Under the pieces are notes generated by a model that was not told where the DNA came from, did no database searches, and saw nothing but the letters and a program-made list of their open reading frames with translations. The translations under genes and the position numbers were made by a program. DNA of 64,000 bases from UBA668 sp963720695 (GTDB lineage: Bacteria > Actinomycetota > Acidimicrobiia > Acidimicrobiales > Ilumatobacteraceae), in contig CAVRGG010000003.1 in assembly GCA_963720695.1 (NCBI GenBank), positions 248,001-312,000 of the forward strand. Reading direction: 5' to 3'. Positions 16,880 through 24,908 of this stretch are shown piece by piece. Each line of letters starts with the position of its first letter. The stretch's first letter is position 1.

Positions 16880-18199
16880 ATGAAGAAGCCCCGGCCGTCG
16901 CCGCTCACCCGGGCGCTGTCCCCCCTTCGAGACTTCCTCCACGCGGAGGCGTCGGGCGGAATCCTGCTGGTCGGCGCAGCCGTGGTGGCCCTCATCTGGG
17001 CGAACTCGCCGTGGCAGGAGTCCTACGTGCGCCTGTGGCACAGCGAGGCGGGCATCCACATCGCGGGGCACAGCCTCACCCTGGACCTACAGGGTTGGGT
17101 CAACGACGGGTTGATGGCGATCTTCTTCCTGGTGGTCGGCCTCGAGATCAAGCGCGAGCTCACCCAGGGCCATCTGTCGAACCGCCGCGCCGCGACCCTG
17201 CCGGTCGCGGCGGCCATCGGCGGCATGGTCGTGCCGGCACTGCTCTACCTGGCCATCGCCGGGGGGACCGAGCCGAAGGGCTGGGGCGTCCCGATGGCGA
17301 CTGACATCGCCCTCGCCGTCGGCGTCCTCACGCTCGCCGGCAAGCACGCCCCGGCCGGGCTGCGCGCCTACCTGCTCGGTCTGGCCGTGGTCGACGACAT
17401 CGGCGCGATCGCCGTCATCGCCATCTTCTACTCGAGCGGGGTGGCGTTCGGATGGCTGGCCGCGTCGGTCGGCGGCGTGATCTTCACCGTGATCATGCAA
17501 CGCGTGGGCGTGCACAAGACCCTTGCATACGTCGTGGTGGGGTGCGGCGTCTGGTTCGCGTTGCACGAGGCCGGCATCCACCCCACCATCGCCGGCGTCG
17601 CGATGGGCCTGCTCGCGCCGATCACACCACGCGTCGCCCCGGACCTCGTCGACGAGGAGGAACTGACGGATCTGTCGTCGGTGGAGCACGCACAGCACAG
17701 CCGGCAGCTGGCCCGTGCCAGCGTGAGCACGGTGGAGTGGCTCGAGCACGTGCTGCACCCATGGAGCAGCTTCGTCATCGTGCCGATCTTCGCCCTCGCC
17801 AACGCCGGCGTGGTGGTCAGCACCGAGAGTCTCCGGTCCGCCTGGAGCTCGCCCATCACCTGGGGCATCCTCGTCGGCCTCGTCGTCGGCAAGCCGCTCG
17901 GTGTCCTGCTCGCCTCACGTGTCGCGGTCCGCACCGGCACCGCCGACCGGCCCGAGAACACGACCACCCGGCAACTGTTCGGCGCCGGCAATGCCGCCGG
18001 CATCGGTTTCACCGTGGCACTGTTCATCGCCGAGCTCGCCTTCCGCGACAACGGCGTGATCAACGAGGAGCAGGTCACCGACGCGAAGATGGCGATCCTG
18101 ATCGGTTCGCTGGTGAGTGGTGTACTGGCGTTCCTGGTGCTGCGACAGCGAGCGGCGGTCAGCCCGGCCGACTCGACACAAAGCTCTCATACACATTGA
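16880..18199 (+). CDS. nhaA: Na+/H+ antiporter NhaA
   Basis: Electrogenic sodium/proton antiporter of the cytoplasmic membrane. 439 residues with about 12 hydrophobic segments. Recognisable blocks are ASGGILLVGAAVVALIWANS, NDGLMAIFFLVVGLEIKREL, MATDIALAVGVL and the ion-binding pair in VVDDIGAIAVIAIFYS (the two aspartates equivalent to D163/D164 of the E. coli protein), and AGNAAGIGFTVALF near the end. The C-terminal 41 bases overlap the 3' end of the XRE gene on the opposite strand. Confidence 0.96.
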   Translation: MKKPRPSPLTRALSPLRDFLHAEASGGILLVGAAVVALIWANSPWQESYVRLWHSEAGIHIAGHSLTLDLQGWVNDGLMAIFFLVVGLEIKRELTQGHLSNRRAATLPVAAAIGGMVVPALLYLAIAGGTEPKGWGVPMATDIALAVGVLTLAGKHAPAGLRAYLLGLAVVDDIGAIAVIAIFYSSGVAFGWLAASVGGVIFTVIMQRVGVHKTLAYVVVGCGVWFALHEAGIHPTIAGVAMGLLAPITPRVAPDLVDEEELTDLSSVEHAQHSRQLARASVSTVEWLEHVLHPWSSFVIVPIFALANAGVVVSTESLRSAWSSPITWGILVGLVVGKPLGVLLASRVAVRTGTADRPENTTTRQLFGAGNAAGIGFTVALFIAELAFRDNGVINEEQVTDAKMAILIGSLVSGVLAFLVLRQRAAVSPADSTQSSHTH

Positions 18200-18542
18200 G
18201 CAGTGCCTGCTGCTGTTCCTGGGTGAGCCGCGGGTCAGCGGCGATGGCCTCCCGGACACCACGTGCCTCACTGTCGGGGTTCAGGAAGCCGGCGCGCTCG
18301 TAGAGCGTCTCGGCGCTGATCTGGAGCGCCTTCGCGATCTGCTGCAGGATCTCGGCCGACGGCTTGCGGAGCCCACGTTCGATCTGGGACAGGTACGGAT
18401 TGCTGACACCGGCGACCTCGGCGAGGCGGCGGACGCTCATGCGGGCGATCTCGCGTTGACTGCGGATGAAGTCACCGACGTCGGCGAGACGTTTGTCGAG
18501 CTCCTCGCGCACGTCGCCGATGGGGCCCGACGCGTCGTTCAC
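18159..18542 (-). CDS. XRE-family helix-turn-helix regulator
   Basis: 127 residues. A leading helix (REELDKRLADVGDFIRSQRE) precedes a Cro/CI HTH: MSVRRLAEVAGVSNPYLSQI, then ERGLRKPSAEILQQIAKALQ. The C-terminal part is a short helical tail (DPRLTQEQQQALLNVYESF). It closely resembles a small XRE regulator that is conserved across actinobacteria next to RsiG-like genes. It starts four bases after the rsiG stop, so it is the third gene of a moaD-rsiG-xre operon. Its 3' end overlaps that of convergent nhaA. Confidence 0.88.
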   Translation of the reverse strand: MNDASGPIGDVREELDKRLADVGDFIRSQREIARMSVRRLAEVAGVSNPYLSQIERGLRKPSAEILQQIAKALQISAETLYERAGFLNPDSEARGVREAIAADPRLTQEQQQALLNVYESFVSSRPG

Positions 18543-18546
18543 GAGC

Positions 18547-19065
18547 TCAGCTGTCGGAGTCGCTGTCGGCGTCGGCCACCATCATGCCGTCGACCGCGGC
18601 CTCGCCGTCGCGGTACCGACGAACCAGTTCCGCGCTGAGCGCGTCGATGCGACCGAACAGCTCCTTGCGCTCCGCAGAGCGCTCACGCTCGAAGTCGTGC
18701 AGGCAGGTCACGTAGGAGCCGAGTTCGTCGAGGGACATCGAGGGCAGGTCGGTGCTGCCGAATTCGGAGCACAGCTCCTCGAGCTCGCGAGCGAGGGGGT
18801 GGTCGCTGAAGTCCTCGGCCGGGCGCGGCGGGCGGGCGGGACCACCGGTGAGCTGTGATCCGAGGATGGCAGGAAGCTCGTCGGTGATGTTCGCGTCGTG
18901 CTCGCCGGCGGCGCGATGGCGCAGCTCCGCGCGAGCGACGTCGAGGCGAGCCTGCACGAGGCGGCGGACGAAGCTGACGGCGTCGTCCTCCTCCTGCAGG
19001 TGCGCACGCAACTCCCGCAGATCGTCGAGTGCCAACGATCGCGGATCGAAGTCGGTCTGGTTCAT
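18547..19065 (-). CDS. rsiG: RsiG-like c-di-GMP-binding anti-sigma factor
   Basis: 172 residues, mostly helical. Streptomyces RsiG binds c-di-GMP through the signature E-x3-S-x2-R-x3-Q-x3-D on two antiparallel helices and then sequesters sigma factor WhiG. Here helix 1 reads D27-x3-S31-x2-R34-x3-Q38-x3-D42 and the later helix reads E126-x3-S130-x2-R133-x3-F137-x3-D141, so both copies are present with one change each (E to D; Q to F). Between them is a Pro-rich linker. Such proteins are often annotated as aerial mycelium formation proteins. The GGAGG ribosome site is inside the moaD end and the genes overlap (ATGA). No WhiG-type sigma gene is in the window. The family match is by motif and neighbourhood. 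Confidence 0.75.
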   Translation of the reverse strand: MNQTDFDPRSLALDDLRELRAHLQEEDDAVSFVRRLVQARLDVARAELRHRAAGEHDANITDELPAILGSQLTGGPARPPRPAEDFSDHPLARELEELCSEFGSTDLPSMSLDELGSYVTCLHDFERERSAERKELFGRIDALSAELVRRYRDGEAAVDGMMVADADSDSDS

Positions 19066-19304
19066 TCGAAACCTCCACTCACAGGCGGCAAGATTGCCAC
19101 TTCATCACCGGCACCGACCGCCATCTGGGGATCGGCCGGGTCGCCGTTCACCCAGACCCGACAACTCTGCAGCACGGTCTGAAATCCAGGACCGAACGCA
19201 TCGACTGCGCCGGCCAGTACCTCGCCCACCGTGGCCCCCTCGATCTGCGCCGTGCCGGTGCCCGCGGACTCCCGGGCAGCGGCAAAGAGACGGAGCGTGG
19301 CCAT
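19062..19304 (-). CDS. MoaD/ThiS-family sulfur carrier protein
   Basis: 80 residues with the ATG at 19304. Beta-grasp pattern: TLRLFAAARESAGTGTAQI, GATVGEVLAGAVDAFG, WVNGDPAD and AGDEVAILPPVSGGFE. The family normally ends in a diglycine that is activated as a thiocarboxylate for molybdopterin or thiamin synthesis; here two residues (F-E) follow the diglycine, so trimming would be needed for carrier function. The Gly-Gly codons (GGAGGT) double as the ribosome site of rsiG. First gene of the moaD-rsiG-xre run. Confidence 0.82.
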   Translation of the reverse strand: MATLRLFAAARESAGTGTAQIEGATVGEVLAGAVDAFGPGFQTVLQSCRVWVNGDPADPQMAVGAGDEVAILPPVSGGFE

Positions 19305-19355
19305 GTCGGCCAGCGTAGTGGGGATGCCCGTGAGGTGACGGCTACCCTCCGGGCG

Positions 19356-19964
19356 ATGGCATCGGCTGCGCACCCCGTCACGCGTCTGCTCGCGCTGCGC
19401 CACGGCGAGAGCGAGTGGAACGCGCTGGGGCGCTGGCAGGGCCAGGCGGATCCACCGCTCACCGAGGTCGGCCTGCGGCAAGCGATCGCCGCCGGCGAGC
19501 AGCTCGGCTCGTTCGACGCGATCTGGGCGAGCACCCTGCAGCGAGCCAGCCATACGGCGGCGGTCATCTCCGAGGCCCTCGGCGTCGGGCCGGTACGCCT
19601 GCACCCGGGCCTGATGGAGGCGGCGTTCGGGCCGTGGCAGGGCCTGACCATCGCCGAGATCGAGGAGGGGTGGCCTGGCTTCGTCGCCGAGCACCGCCGC
19701 CCCGACGGCGCCGAGGCGCCCGCCACGATCGTGGACCGGGCCCTGCAGGCGTTCCGCGACATCGCCGCCGAGTCGCCCGGGGGCGAGGTGCTCACGGTCA
19801 CGCACGCGGGGCTGATCCGCACCGTCTGCCGGGCGCTGGGCTCGGGCGACACCCGCTTCCCGAACCTCGGGGGCTGCTGGTTCTCGATCCACGTCGACGG
19901 CACGGTCGCCGCCGGCGAGCACGTCCAGTTGATCGAGCCGACGGCCTTTCGCGAGACGCTCTGA
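19356..19964 (+). CDS. Histidine phosphatase family protein
   Basis: 202 residues, phosphoglycerate-mutase-like. The catalytic motif LALRHGESEWNALGRWQGQ holds the phospho-accepting histidine in RHGE, followed by ASTLQRASHTA (conserved R), a proton donor E in LMEAAFGPWQGL, and the second histidine in VLTVTHAGLIRT. The substrate is not predictable; such proteins include phosphoglycerate mutases, alpha-ribazole phosphatases and broad phosphatases. The ATG at 19356 is chosen because the longer frame covers moaD on the other strand. The next gene starts six bases downstream. Confidence 0.88.
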   Translation: MASAAHPVTRLLALRHGESEWNALGRWQGQADPPLTEVGLRQAIAAGEQLGSFDAIWASTLQRASHTAAVISEALGVGPVRLHPGLMEAAFGPWQGLTIAEIEEGWPGFVAEHRRPDGAEAPATIVDRALQAFRDIAAESPGGEVLTVTHAGLIRTVCRALGSGDTRFPNLGGCWFSIHVDGTVAAGEHVQLIEPTAFRETL

Positions 19965-19970
19965 TCCGCC

Positions 19971-20540
19971 ATGAGTGATGCACTGCAACTGCCCGGCTTC
20001 GGACCTGAGCCCCTCGCCGAGGTCCGAGACGACCCGGATGCTCCGTTCACGGTCGAAGTGACTCGCTCGGCTCGGCGCAAGCGGACGGTCGGTGCCGAAC
20101 TGAAGGGTGACGTGCTGAAGGTCGCCGTGCCGTCGTGGATGAGCGCCGCCGAGATCGAACACTGGGTGGAGAAGATGTCGGCGAGCTTCCGTCGCAAGCA
20201 GTCCAGCGACCGCATCGACCTCGCCGCTCGTGCCGCCACCCTCGCCCGTCGCTACGAGCTCCCGCATCCACGCGAGATCCGCTGGGCGGACGACATGACC
20301 ACCCGCTGGGGTTCGTGCACCTACGGCACCGGCTCGATCCGCATCTCCAACCGCCTCGCCCGCTATCCCGATTGGGTCATCGACTACGTGATCGTCCACG
20401 AGCTGTGCCACCTCGAGGAGCGCGGCCACGGACCCGCGTTCTGGCGGTTGGCATCGCGGTACCCGAAGACCGAACGGGCGATCGGCTTCCTCATCGCAAA
20501 GTCTGGCGACGACGACGCTCACGGCTTCGACGACGCCTGA
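19971..20540 (+). CDS. YgjP-like metal-dependent hydrolase (M48-type)
   Basis: 189 residues, cytosolic. Contains the zinc-binding motif YVIVHELCHLEERGHGPAFW (HExxH with a downstream His) and the conserved TTRWGSCTYGTGSIRIS and NRLARYPDWVIDYV blocks of the YgjP/DUF45 gluzincin family. Some members are encoded beside restriction systems, others, as here, in housekeeping neighbourhoods; the substrate is unknown. Starts six bases after the phosphatase gene and is probably co-transcribed. Convergent with the next gene, nine bases away. Confidence 0.87.
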   Translation: MSDALQLPGFGPEPLAEVRDDPDAPFTVEVTRSARRKRTVGAELKGDVLKVAVPSWMSAAEIEHWVEKMSASFRRKQSSDRIDLAARAATLARRYELPHPREIRWADDMTTRWGSCTYGTGSIRISNRLARYPDWVIDYVIVHELCHLEERGHGPAFWRLASRYPKTERAIGFLIAKSGDDDAHGFDDA

Positions 20541-20549
20541 TCGCACGAC

Positions 20550-23426
20550 TCAGACCCGAATCCGCCGTCGTGGCCGAGTCAACCCGATCAAGATGCTCGT
20601 GGCGATCATCGCCACGAGCGCCAACACCAACACGGTGAGCAAGGACTGCACGCCGTCGGGACCGGCAGGCGCCGGCGGCAGTGGAGCCGGGAAGAGCATC
20701 TCGGGCTTGGCGGCCGTCGCACCGGAGCTCGAGGCCGAGTCCCCCGAGTGCACGCCGACGTCGAGCATCTTCATGTCGTCACCTGGTGTGACCGCGACGA
20801 GGGGTGTCCGCCCGGTGACGGGATTCGCGTCGCTGTCCACCGTGCGGTCGACCCCGACGCCCTGTTGGGTGAACGTCATCCCCTGGGGAAGGTTGGTCGC
20901 CGAGATGGAGTAGGCACCGGCGCCGAGTCCGTCGAAGCGGAAGCGTCCGGCGTCGTCGGTGACACGACGTCCCACGGCTTGTCCGGACTGGTCGAAGAGC
21001 GTGATGGTCACGCCGCCCACACCGAGCTCGCCCTGATCGCGAACCCCGTTGCCGTTCTCGTCGTTCCAGACCGAGTCGCCCACCGCCGCTCCCGTCACGG
21101 CGGTGGGGCTCGGTTGCGCTGCCGTCGCCTGCACCTCGACGGTGCGAGCGCGGGCAGATCCCCGACCCAGATCGAGCGCTTCGAGCTGGTCGAGCGGCGC
21201 GGTCGGATCGTCGATGATGTAGTGCTGCGGCGGCGAGACGGCCGACCAGCACGCGTCGCCGTTGACGGCCACGCGGTACAGCCCCTCTGCGTCGGACGTG
21301 CCCGAGACCGGCGTCGTGAACGTGTCGTCCGAGGTTCCCCAGACGAGGTCGGCACCGGCATCGGTGGCACACACCACGGTGACGACCGCGTCGGCGACTC
21401 CCTGACCGGAATCGGCAGTGACGACCGCTCCGCCGACGGCGTGCACGAACGTCTCGGTGGCGTCCACGCGGGTCGGCACAGAACTGGCGATGGCTCCGAC
21501 GAGCGCGAACAGCGACACCAGTCGCACGGCCATCCGGCCGGCGCTGGGCGCGGGCTCGAGGTCCTCGATCGGCACGAGCGGCCGCGGCTCGGTGATCGAC
21601 GATCCGGGCAGGACACCCATTCGCTCCCACATCGGCTCGATCGTGCAGAACTCCGCCAGCGCGTTCGCAGTGGCGTCGTCGACCTCGCCGAACTCGACGC
21701 CGATGCGCCACTCGGCGTTGGCTCCCTCGCCGCTGAGCAGCGAGACGTTCCGCACGACCACCGGCACCGACATCGACGTCACCCCGGTCCGGGTCGGGAT
21801 CGACGAGTCCAGCATGAGCGCCTCGCCCACATCGAAGCCGGTGTGGCCGAACACACCGGCGCCGAGCGCGGTGAGATCGACGATCGACACCGCTCGTTCG
21901 CCGAGCGTCGCGGCGAGGGCGGCGACGACTCGGGGTGCACGGCGCATCTGCGCGCGGCGAGCCAGGACCCGGAGCAGATCGAGCGACAATGCCAGCATCC
22001 AGAGCGCCGTGGTGAGCATGGCGACGAGCGCAGCGTGGGGCAACTCCCCGAGCGTGTGGGTGACCTGCTCGCTGAGCCCTCGCAGGACCAGCACGACACT
22101 CAGGACCACCACGGCGACGACGAGGCTCGACCCGTACTGGTTCGCGGGGAGCGAGATGATCGGTTTGCGTGGAGCGCCCCGAGTGGGCATCTGCGGGTGG
22201 AGGCCGTTGAACGACGCACCGATGTTGTGCAGCGACCAGCGCGTCCGATCACCCGGACGCAGCGTCCAGCCGCTCAGCAGCGACAACCCGAGTCCCGTGT
22301 AGAGGAACCAGGGAACCCACACGATCGCCATCGCGAACGCCGTCGCGGTGAACGGCACCTGGCCCGACAGCAGGGCGGCACAGAGGAGAGCGATGAAGGC
22401 CACACGGCGCAACCCCGACAGCGGTCGTACCGCCCACGCGAGCACGGCGAGCCGCTGCTCGACGGTGAAGTTGCGCGTCCGCAGGACGCCTCGATCGCCG
22501 AACACCATCAGACGCGCGGAGCGTGCCCGGTCGACGCGATCTCGATACACCTCGGTGTCGTCCGAGATCGTCCGGTGCGTGACGACGGCGACGTCGGCCG
22601 GCGCGACGATGCTCCACCCGGCGCGCATCAGCTCCGTCGATGCCGTCCAGTGCGCCTCGAGGGACCGCTCGTTGCCCATCGGCACCTTGCGCAGCGCGTC
22701 GGTTCGCACGATCGACCCCGACCCGAGCCAGACCGCCACCCGGCGGCGGCCGAGCGAAGGGTTGAGGGACGAGCGCTCGAAGGTGAGCTCGTGGCGACGG
22801 TTCGGGCCGTGTTCGGGCGAGTCGTCGGCCAGGGAGACGCCGAGGCCCTGCACGACGGCGACGCTGGGATCACGCAACTCGACCGAGAGCCGGGTCACGA
22901 TGTCGCTGGCCGGCACGTCGCCGGCATCGACGAGCAGGAACTGAGCGGTGCGCACCGCCGCGGTGATCACCCGCAACCCGTTCTGGTCCTCGGTGTCGGG
23001 TGCCGCGTAGACGGCCTGGAACTCGGTGGCGAGCGCCGCCATGCTCGGTCGGCCGGAGTGGTCGACCAGGACGACATGGTGGACCTTCGCGACCGATCGC
23101 AGCGAGAGCAGGGTCGCTCGCACCTCGTGCTCGCGCTGATGGTGCACACGCACCACCGCATCGACCGCCGCGCAGTCCAGCGGCGAGGGACCGTCCGGAT
23201 CCGGATGTGCAGTGACGCCTCGGGCGGGCACCGGCATCGGCCACAGGGCCCAGACCAGGGTTGCGGCACCGAGGAAGCCGACGATCTCGACGGCGAGGAA
23301 CGGCACCGAGAGCCACAGGGGCGCTCCGGCGAGCGATGCGGAGGCGCGCCAGGCGAGGTAGATGAAGCCGGCCACGAGACCCACCGTGGCCAGGACCCGA
23401 GCGCTCACGTGCTCGTTTCTCCTCAT
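20550..23426 (-). CDS. Membrane fusion protein: degenerate family-2 glycosyltransferase, PilZ domain and SdrD-type B domain
   Basis: 958 residues from the ATG at 23426 (the open frame goes further but into other genes). Two N-terminal membrane segments (11-30, 40-63), then a GT2-like domain (about 85-310) resembling cellulose synthase BcsA, several membrane segments (325-385, 433-450, 465-485), a PilZ-like domain (491-595) with R495-x3-R499 and D517-x-T-x-x-G522, another membrane segment (635-652), an outside region with a Cna-B/SdrD-like repeat (GDSVWNDENGNGVRD at 783-797) and a C-terminal membrane anchor (928-948) with a basic tail. The GT catalytic motifs look lost: DDGS is VDHS, TED is replaced by EAH, and QxxRW is absent; only a DxD-like DAGD (167-170) remains. 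Inference: c-di-GMP-responsive surface or export component rather than an active synthase. Convergent with the YgjP-like gene. Confidence 0.75.
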   Translation of the reverse strand: MRRNEHVSARVLATVGLVAGFIYLAWRASASLAGAPLWLSVPFLAVEIVGFLGAATLVWALWPMPVPARGVTAHPDPDGPSPLDCAAVDAVVRVHHQREHEVRATLLSLRSVAKVHHVVLVDHSGRPSMAALATEFQAVYAAPDTEDQNGLRVITAAVRTAQFLLVDAGDVPASDIVTRLSVELRDPSVAVVQGLGVSLADDSPEHGPNRRHELTFERSSLNPSLGRRRVAVWLGSGSIVRTDALRKVPMGNERSLEAHWTASTELMRAGWSIVAPADVAVVTHRTISDDTEVYRDRVDRARSARLMVFGDRGVLRTRNFTVEQRLAVLAWAVRPLSGLRRVAFIALLCAALLSGQVPFTATAFAMAIVWVPWFLYTGLGLSLLSGWTLRPGDRTRWSLHNIGASFNGLHPQMPTRGAPRKPIISLPANQYGSSLVVAVVVLSVVLVLRGLSEQVTHTLGELPHAALVAMLTTALWMLALSLDLLRVLARRAQMRRAPRVVAALAATLGERAVSIVDLTALGAGVFGHTGFDVGEALMLDSSIPTRTGVTSMSVPVVVRNVSLLSGEGANAEWRIGVEFGEVDDATANALAEFCTIEPMWERMGVLPGSSITEPRPLVPIEDLEPAPSAGRMAVRLVSLFALVGAIASSVPTRVDATETFVHAVGGAVVTADSGQGVADAVVTVVCATDAGADLVWGTSDDTFTTPVSGTSDAEGLYRVAVNGDACWSAVSPPQHYIIDDPTAPLDQLEALDLGRGSARARTVEVQATAAQPSPTAVTGAAVGDSVWNDENGNGVRDQGELGVGGVTITLFDQSGQAVGRRVTDDAGRFRFDGLGAGAYSISATNLPQGMTFTQQGVGVDRTVDSDANPVTGRTPLVAVTPGDDMKMLDVGVHSGDSASSSGATAAKPEMLFPAPLPPAPAGPDGVQSLLTVLVLALVAMIATSILIGLTRPRRRIRV

Positions 23427-23555
23427 TCCGATCGTCCCTCGTCGCTGTTCTCCCCCGCGGAGCGGGCACGCCACTCGGCGGTGACGTACAGGAGTCATCG
23501 GCCGCACGGCGCGCGAACTTGAACAGCGGTGTCCGTCCGGTAACCTCCTGCCCTC

Positions 23556-24185
23556 GTGGGTACCGCCAAGCGTGAACGTCAGAAGGCCAACCGTCAGCTG
23601 CGGCTGCAAGAGCTCGCCAAGGAGGCGCGCAAGGAGAAGAGCAAGCGTGTCCTGCTCCGTTCCGTGCTCGCCATCGGTGCCGTCGTGGCCCTGGTCGGCA
23701 TCGTCTACCTCGTCAACCGCGACGACGGCTCCAGCGTGAACGGCGAGACCACCACCACCCTCGCTCTCGACACGTCCACCACGGTCGACCCGAACCTGCC
23801 GACCACCACGGTGCCACCCAAGCCCGAGGTGTCGCTGCCGGCGACCATCCCCACCTCGCTCGTCACCACCGTGATCACCGAGGGCACGGGCGAGCCCGCC
23901 AAGGTGGGCGACACGGTCAGCGTCCACTACATCGGCGTCACCTCCGCCGACGGCACCGAGTTCGACAACAGCTACGACCGCGGCAGCCCGATCACCGTCA
24001 CCCTCGGCACGGGAAGCGTGATCCAGGGATGGGACCAGGGGCTCGTGGGCGTCAAGGTCGGCGAGCGACTGCAGCTCGACATCCCGGCCGACCTCGCCTA
24101 TGGCGCGACCGGCAACGGCAGCATCGGCCCCGACACCGCACTGTCGTTCGTGATCGACGTGATGTCGATCACCCCCGCCGGCTGA
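23556..24185 (+). CDS. Membrane-anchored FKBP-type peptidyl-prolyl isomerase
   Basis: 209 residues from a GTG. The N-terminus is highly charged (AKRERQKANRQLRLQELAKE), followed by one membrane helix (about 35-53), a Thr/Pro-rich linker rich in TTT runs, and a C-terminal FKBP domain (about 105-208): GEPAKVGDTVSVHYIGVT, GTEFDNSYDRGSPITVTLG, GSVIQGWDQGLVGVKVGER and PADLAYGATG. This accelerates cis-trans proline isomerisation, here probably outside the membrane. Divergent from the PilZ fusion gene, convergent with peptidase S51. Confidence 0.92.
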   Translation: MGTAKRERQKANRQLRLQELAKEARKEKSKRVLLRSVLAIGAVVALVGIVYLVNRDDGSSVNGETTTTLALDTSTTVDPNLPTTTVPPKPEVSLPATIPTSLVTTVITEGTGEPAKVGDTVSVHYIGVTSADGTEFDNSYDRGSPITVTLGTGSVIQGWDQGLVGVKVGERLQLDIPADLAYGATGNGSIGPDTALSFVIDVMSITPAG

Positions 24186-24195
24186 GCACGCCTGA

Positions 24196-24825
24196 CTAGG
24201 GCAGGTCGCCGAAGACCTCGGCGGCGCCCACCATCTCCCACGCGCCCGCGGTGCGCAGCAATGCGTCACCCGTGCGGAGCACGGCCACGGCGGTGTTCGC
24301 CAGGGTGCGCGTGCGGTGCAGTCGTTCGGGCGACCACGTCTCCGCCTCGGTGACGAGCGCGAGGCCGTTGACCAGCCCGAGGCCCAACGTGAAGGCGCCG
24401 CCGCGAGGGTCCACCATCGGGTCGCACATCGCTGCCGCGCTCGCACCGACTGCCGCGACGAGGCCGCCGTTGACCAAGACGTCGCGCAGCGCGTCGAAGA
24501 CCGGCGTGTCCTTGAGCACCGACTTGAGGTGCAGGGGCTGGTCACCGACGAAGTACACGGCCCGCGCCTGACGGACGATGTTCGCCACTCCGGCTTCAAG
24601 GGCTTCCCCACGGCGCATCACCATCAGGGCCTCGACCTCGACGTCGATCGCCAGCCGCTCCGCCCAACTCATCGCTGCGGCCACGAGCCGTTCGGGATGC
24701 TCGTATGCATCGGCGGTCGGCAGCACCACGACCTTCGTGGCACCCGCCTGTTGCAGCAGCCGCGCGTCGAGCTCGTCGTTCGCGCTGAAGGGTCCGCCGC
24801 CTTGGAGTGCAATCGTGCCGGTCAT
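24196..24825 (-). CDS. Peptidase S51 / cyanophycinase-like protein
   Basis: 209 residues from the ATG at 24825. Class-I glutamine-amidotransferase-like fold: GTIALQGGGPFSANDELDAR, TKVVVLPTADAYEHPERL, AVYFVGDQPLHLKSVL and the nucleophile elbow VAAVGASAAAMCDPMVDPRG, where the serine takes the place of the usual cysteine, as in dipeptidase E (S51). The substrate is not known; homologues cleave aspartyl dipeptides or cyanophycin. It stands between convergent FKBP and the phosphatase gene 83 bases upstream. Confidence 0.8.
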   Translation of the reverse strand: MTGTIALQGGGPFSANDELDARLLQQAGATKVVVLPTADAYEHPERLVAAAMSWAERLAIDVEVEALMVMRRGEALEAGVANIVRQARAVYFVGDQPLHLKSVLKDTPVFDALRDVLVNGGLVAAVGASAAAMCDPMVDPRGGAFTLGLGLVNGLALVTEAETWSPERLHRTRTLANTAVAVLRTGDALLRTAGAWEMVGAAEVFGDLP

Positions 24826-24908
24826 GAGGCCGAGCGTACGCCGCGCGCACACTCAACCCGGCTTTGGGTCCGAGTACGTCGCAGCCCGTCAGGCCGGCGG
24901 GGGTGCAG

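Noticed and set aside
23427..24611. N-terminal extension of the PilZ-fusion frame
   Set aside because: It runs antisense to the FKBP gene, which has clear domains, and into the peptidase S51 gene; the ATG at 23426 is followed by a good membrane protein start.
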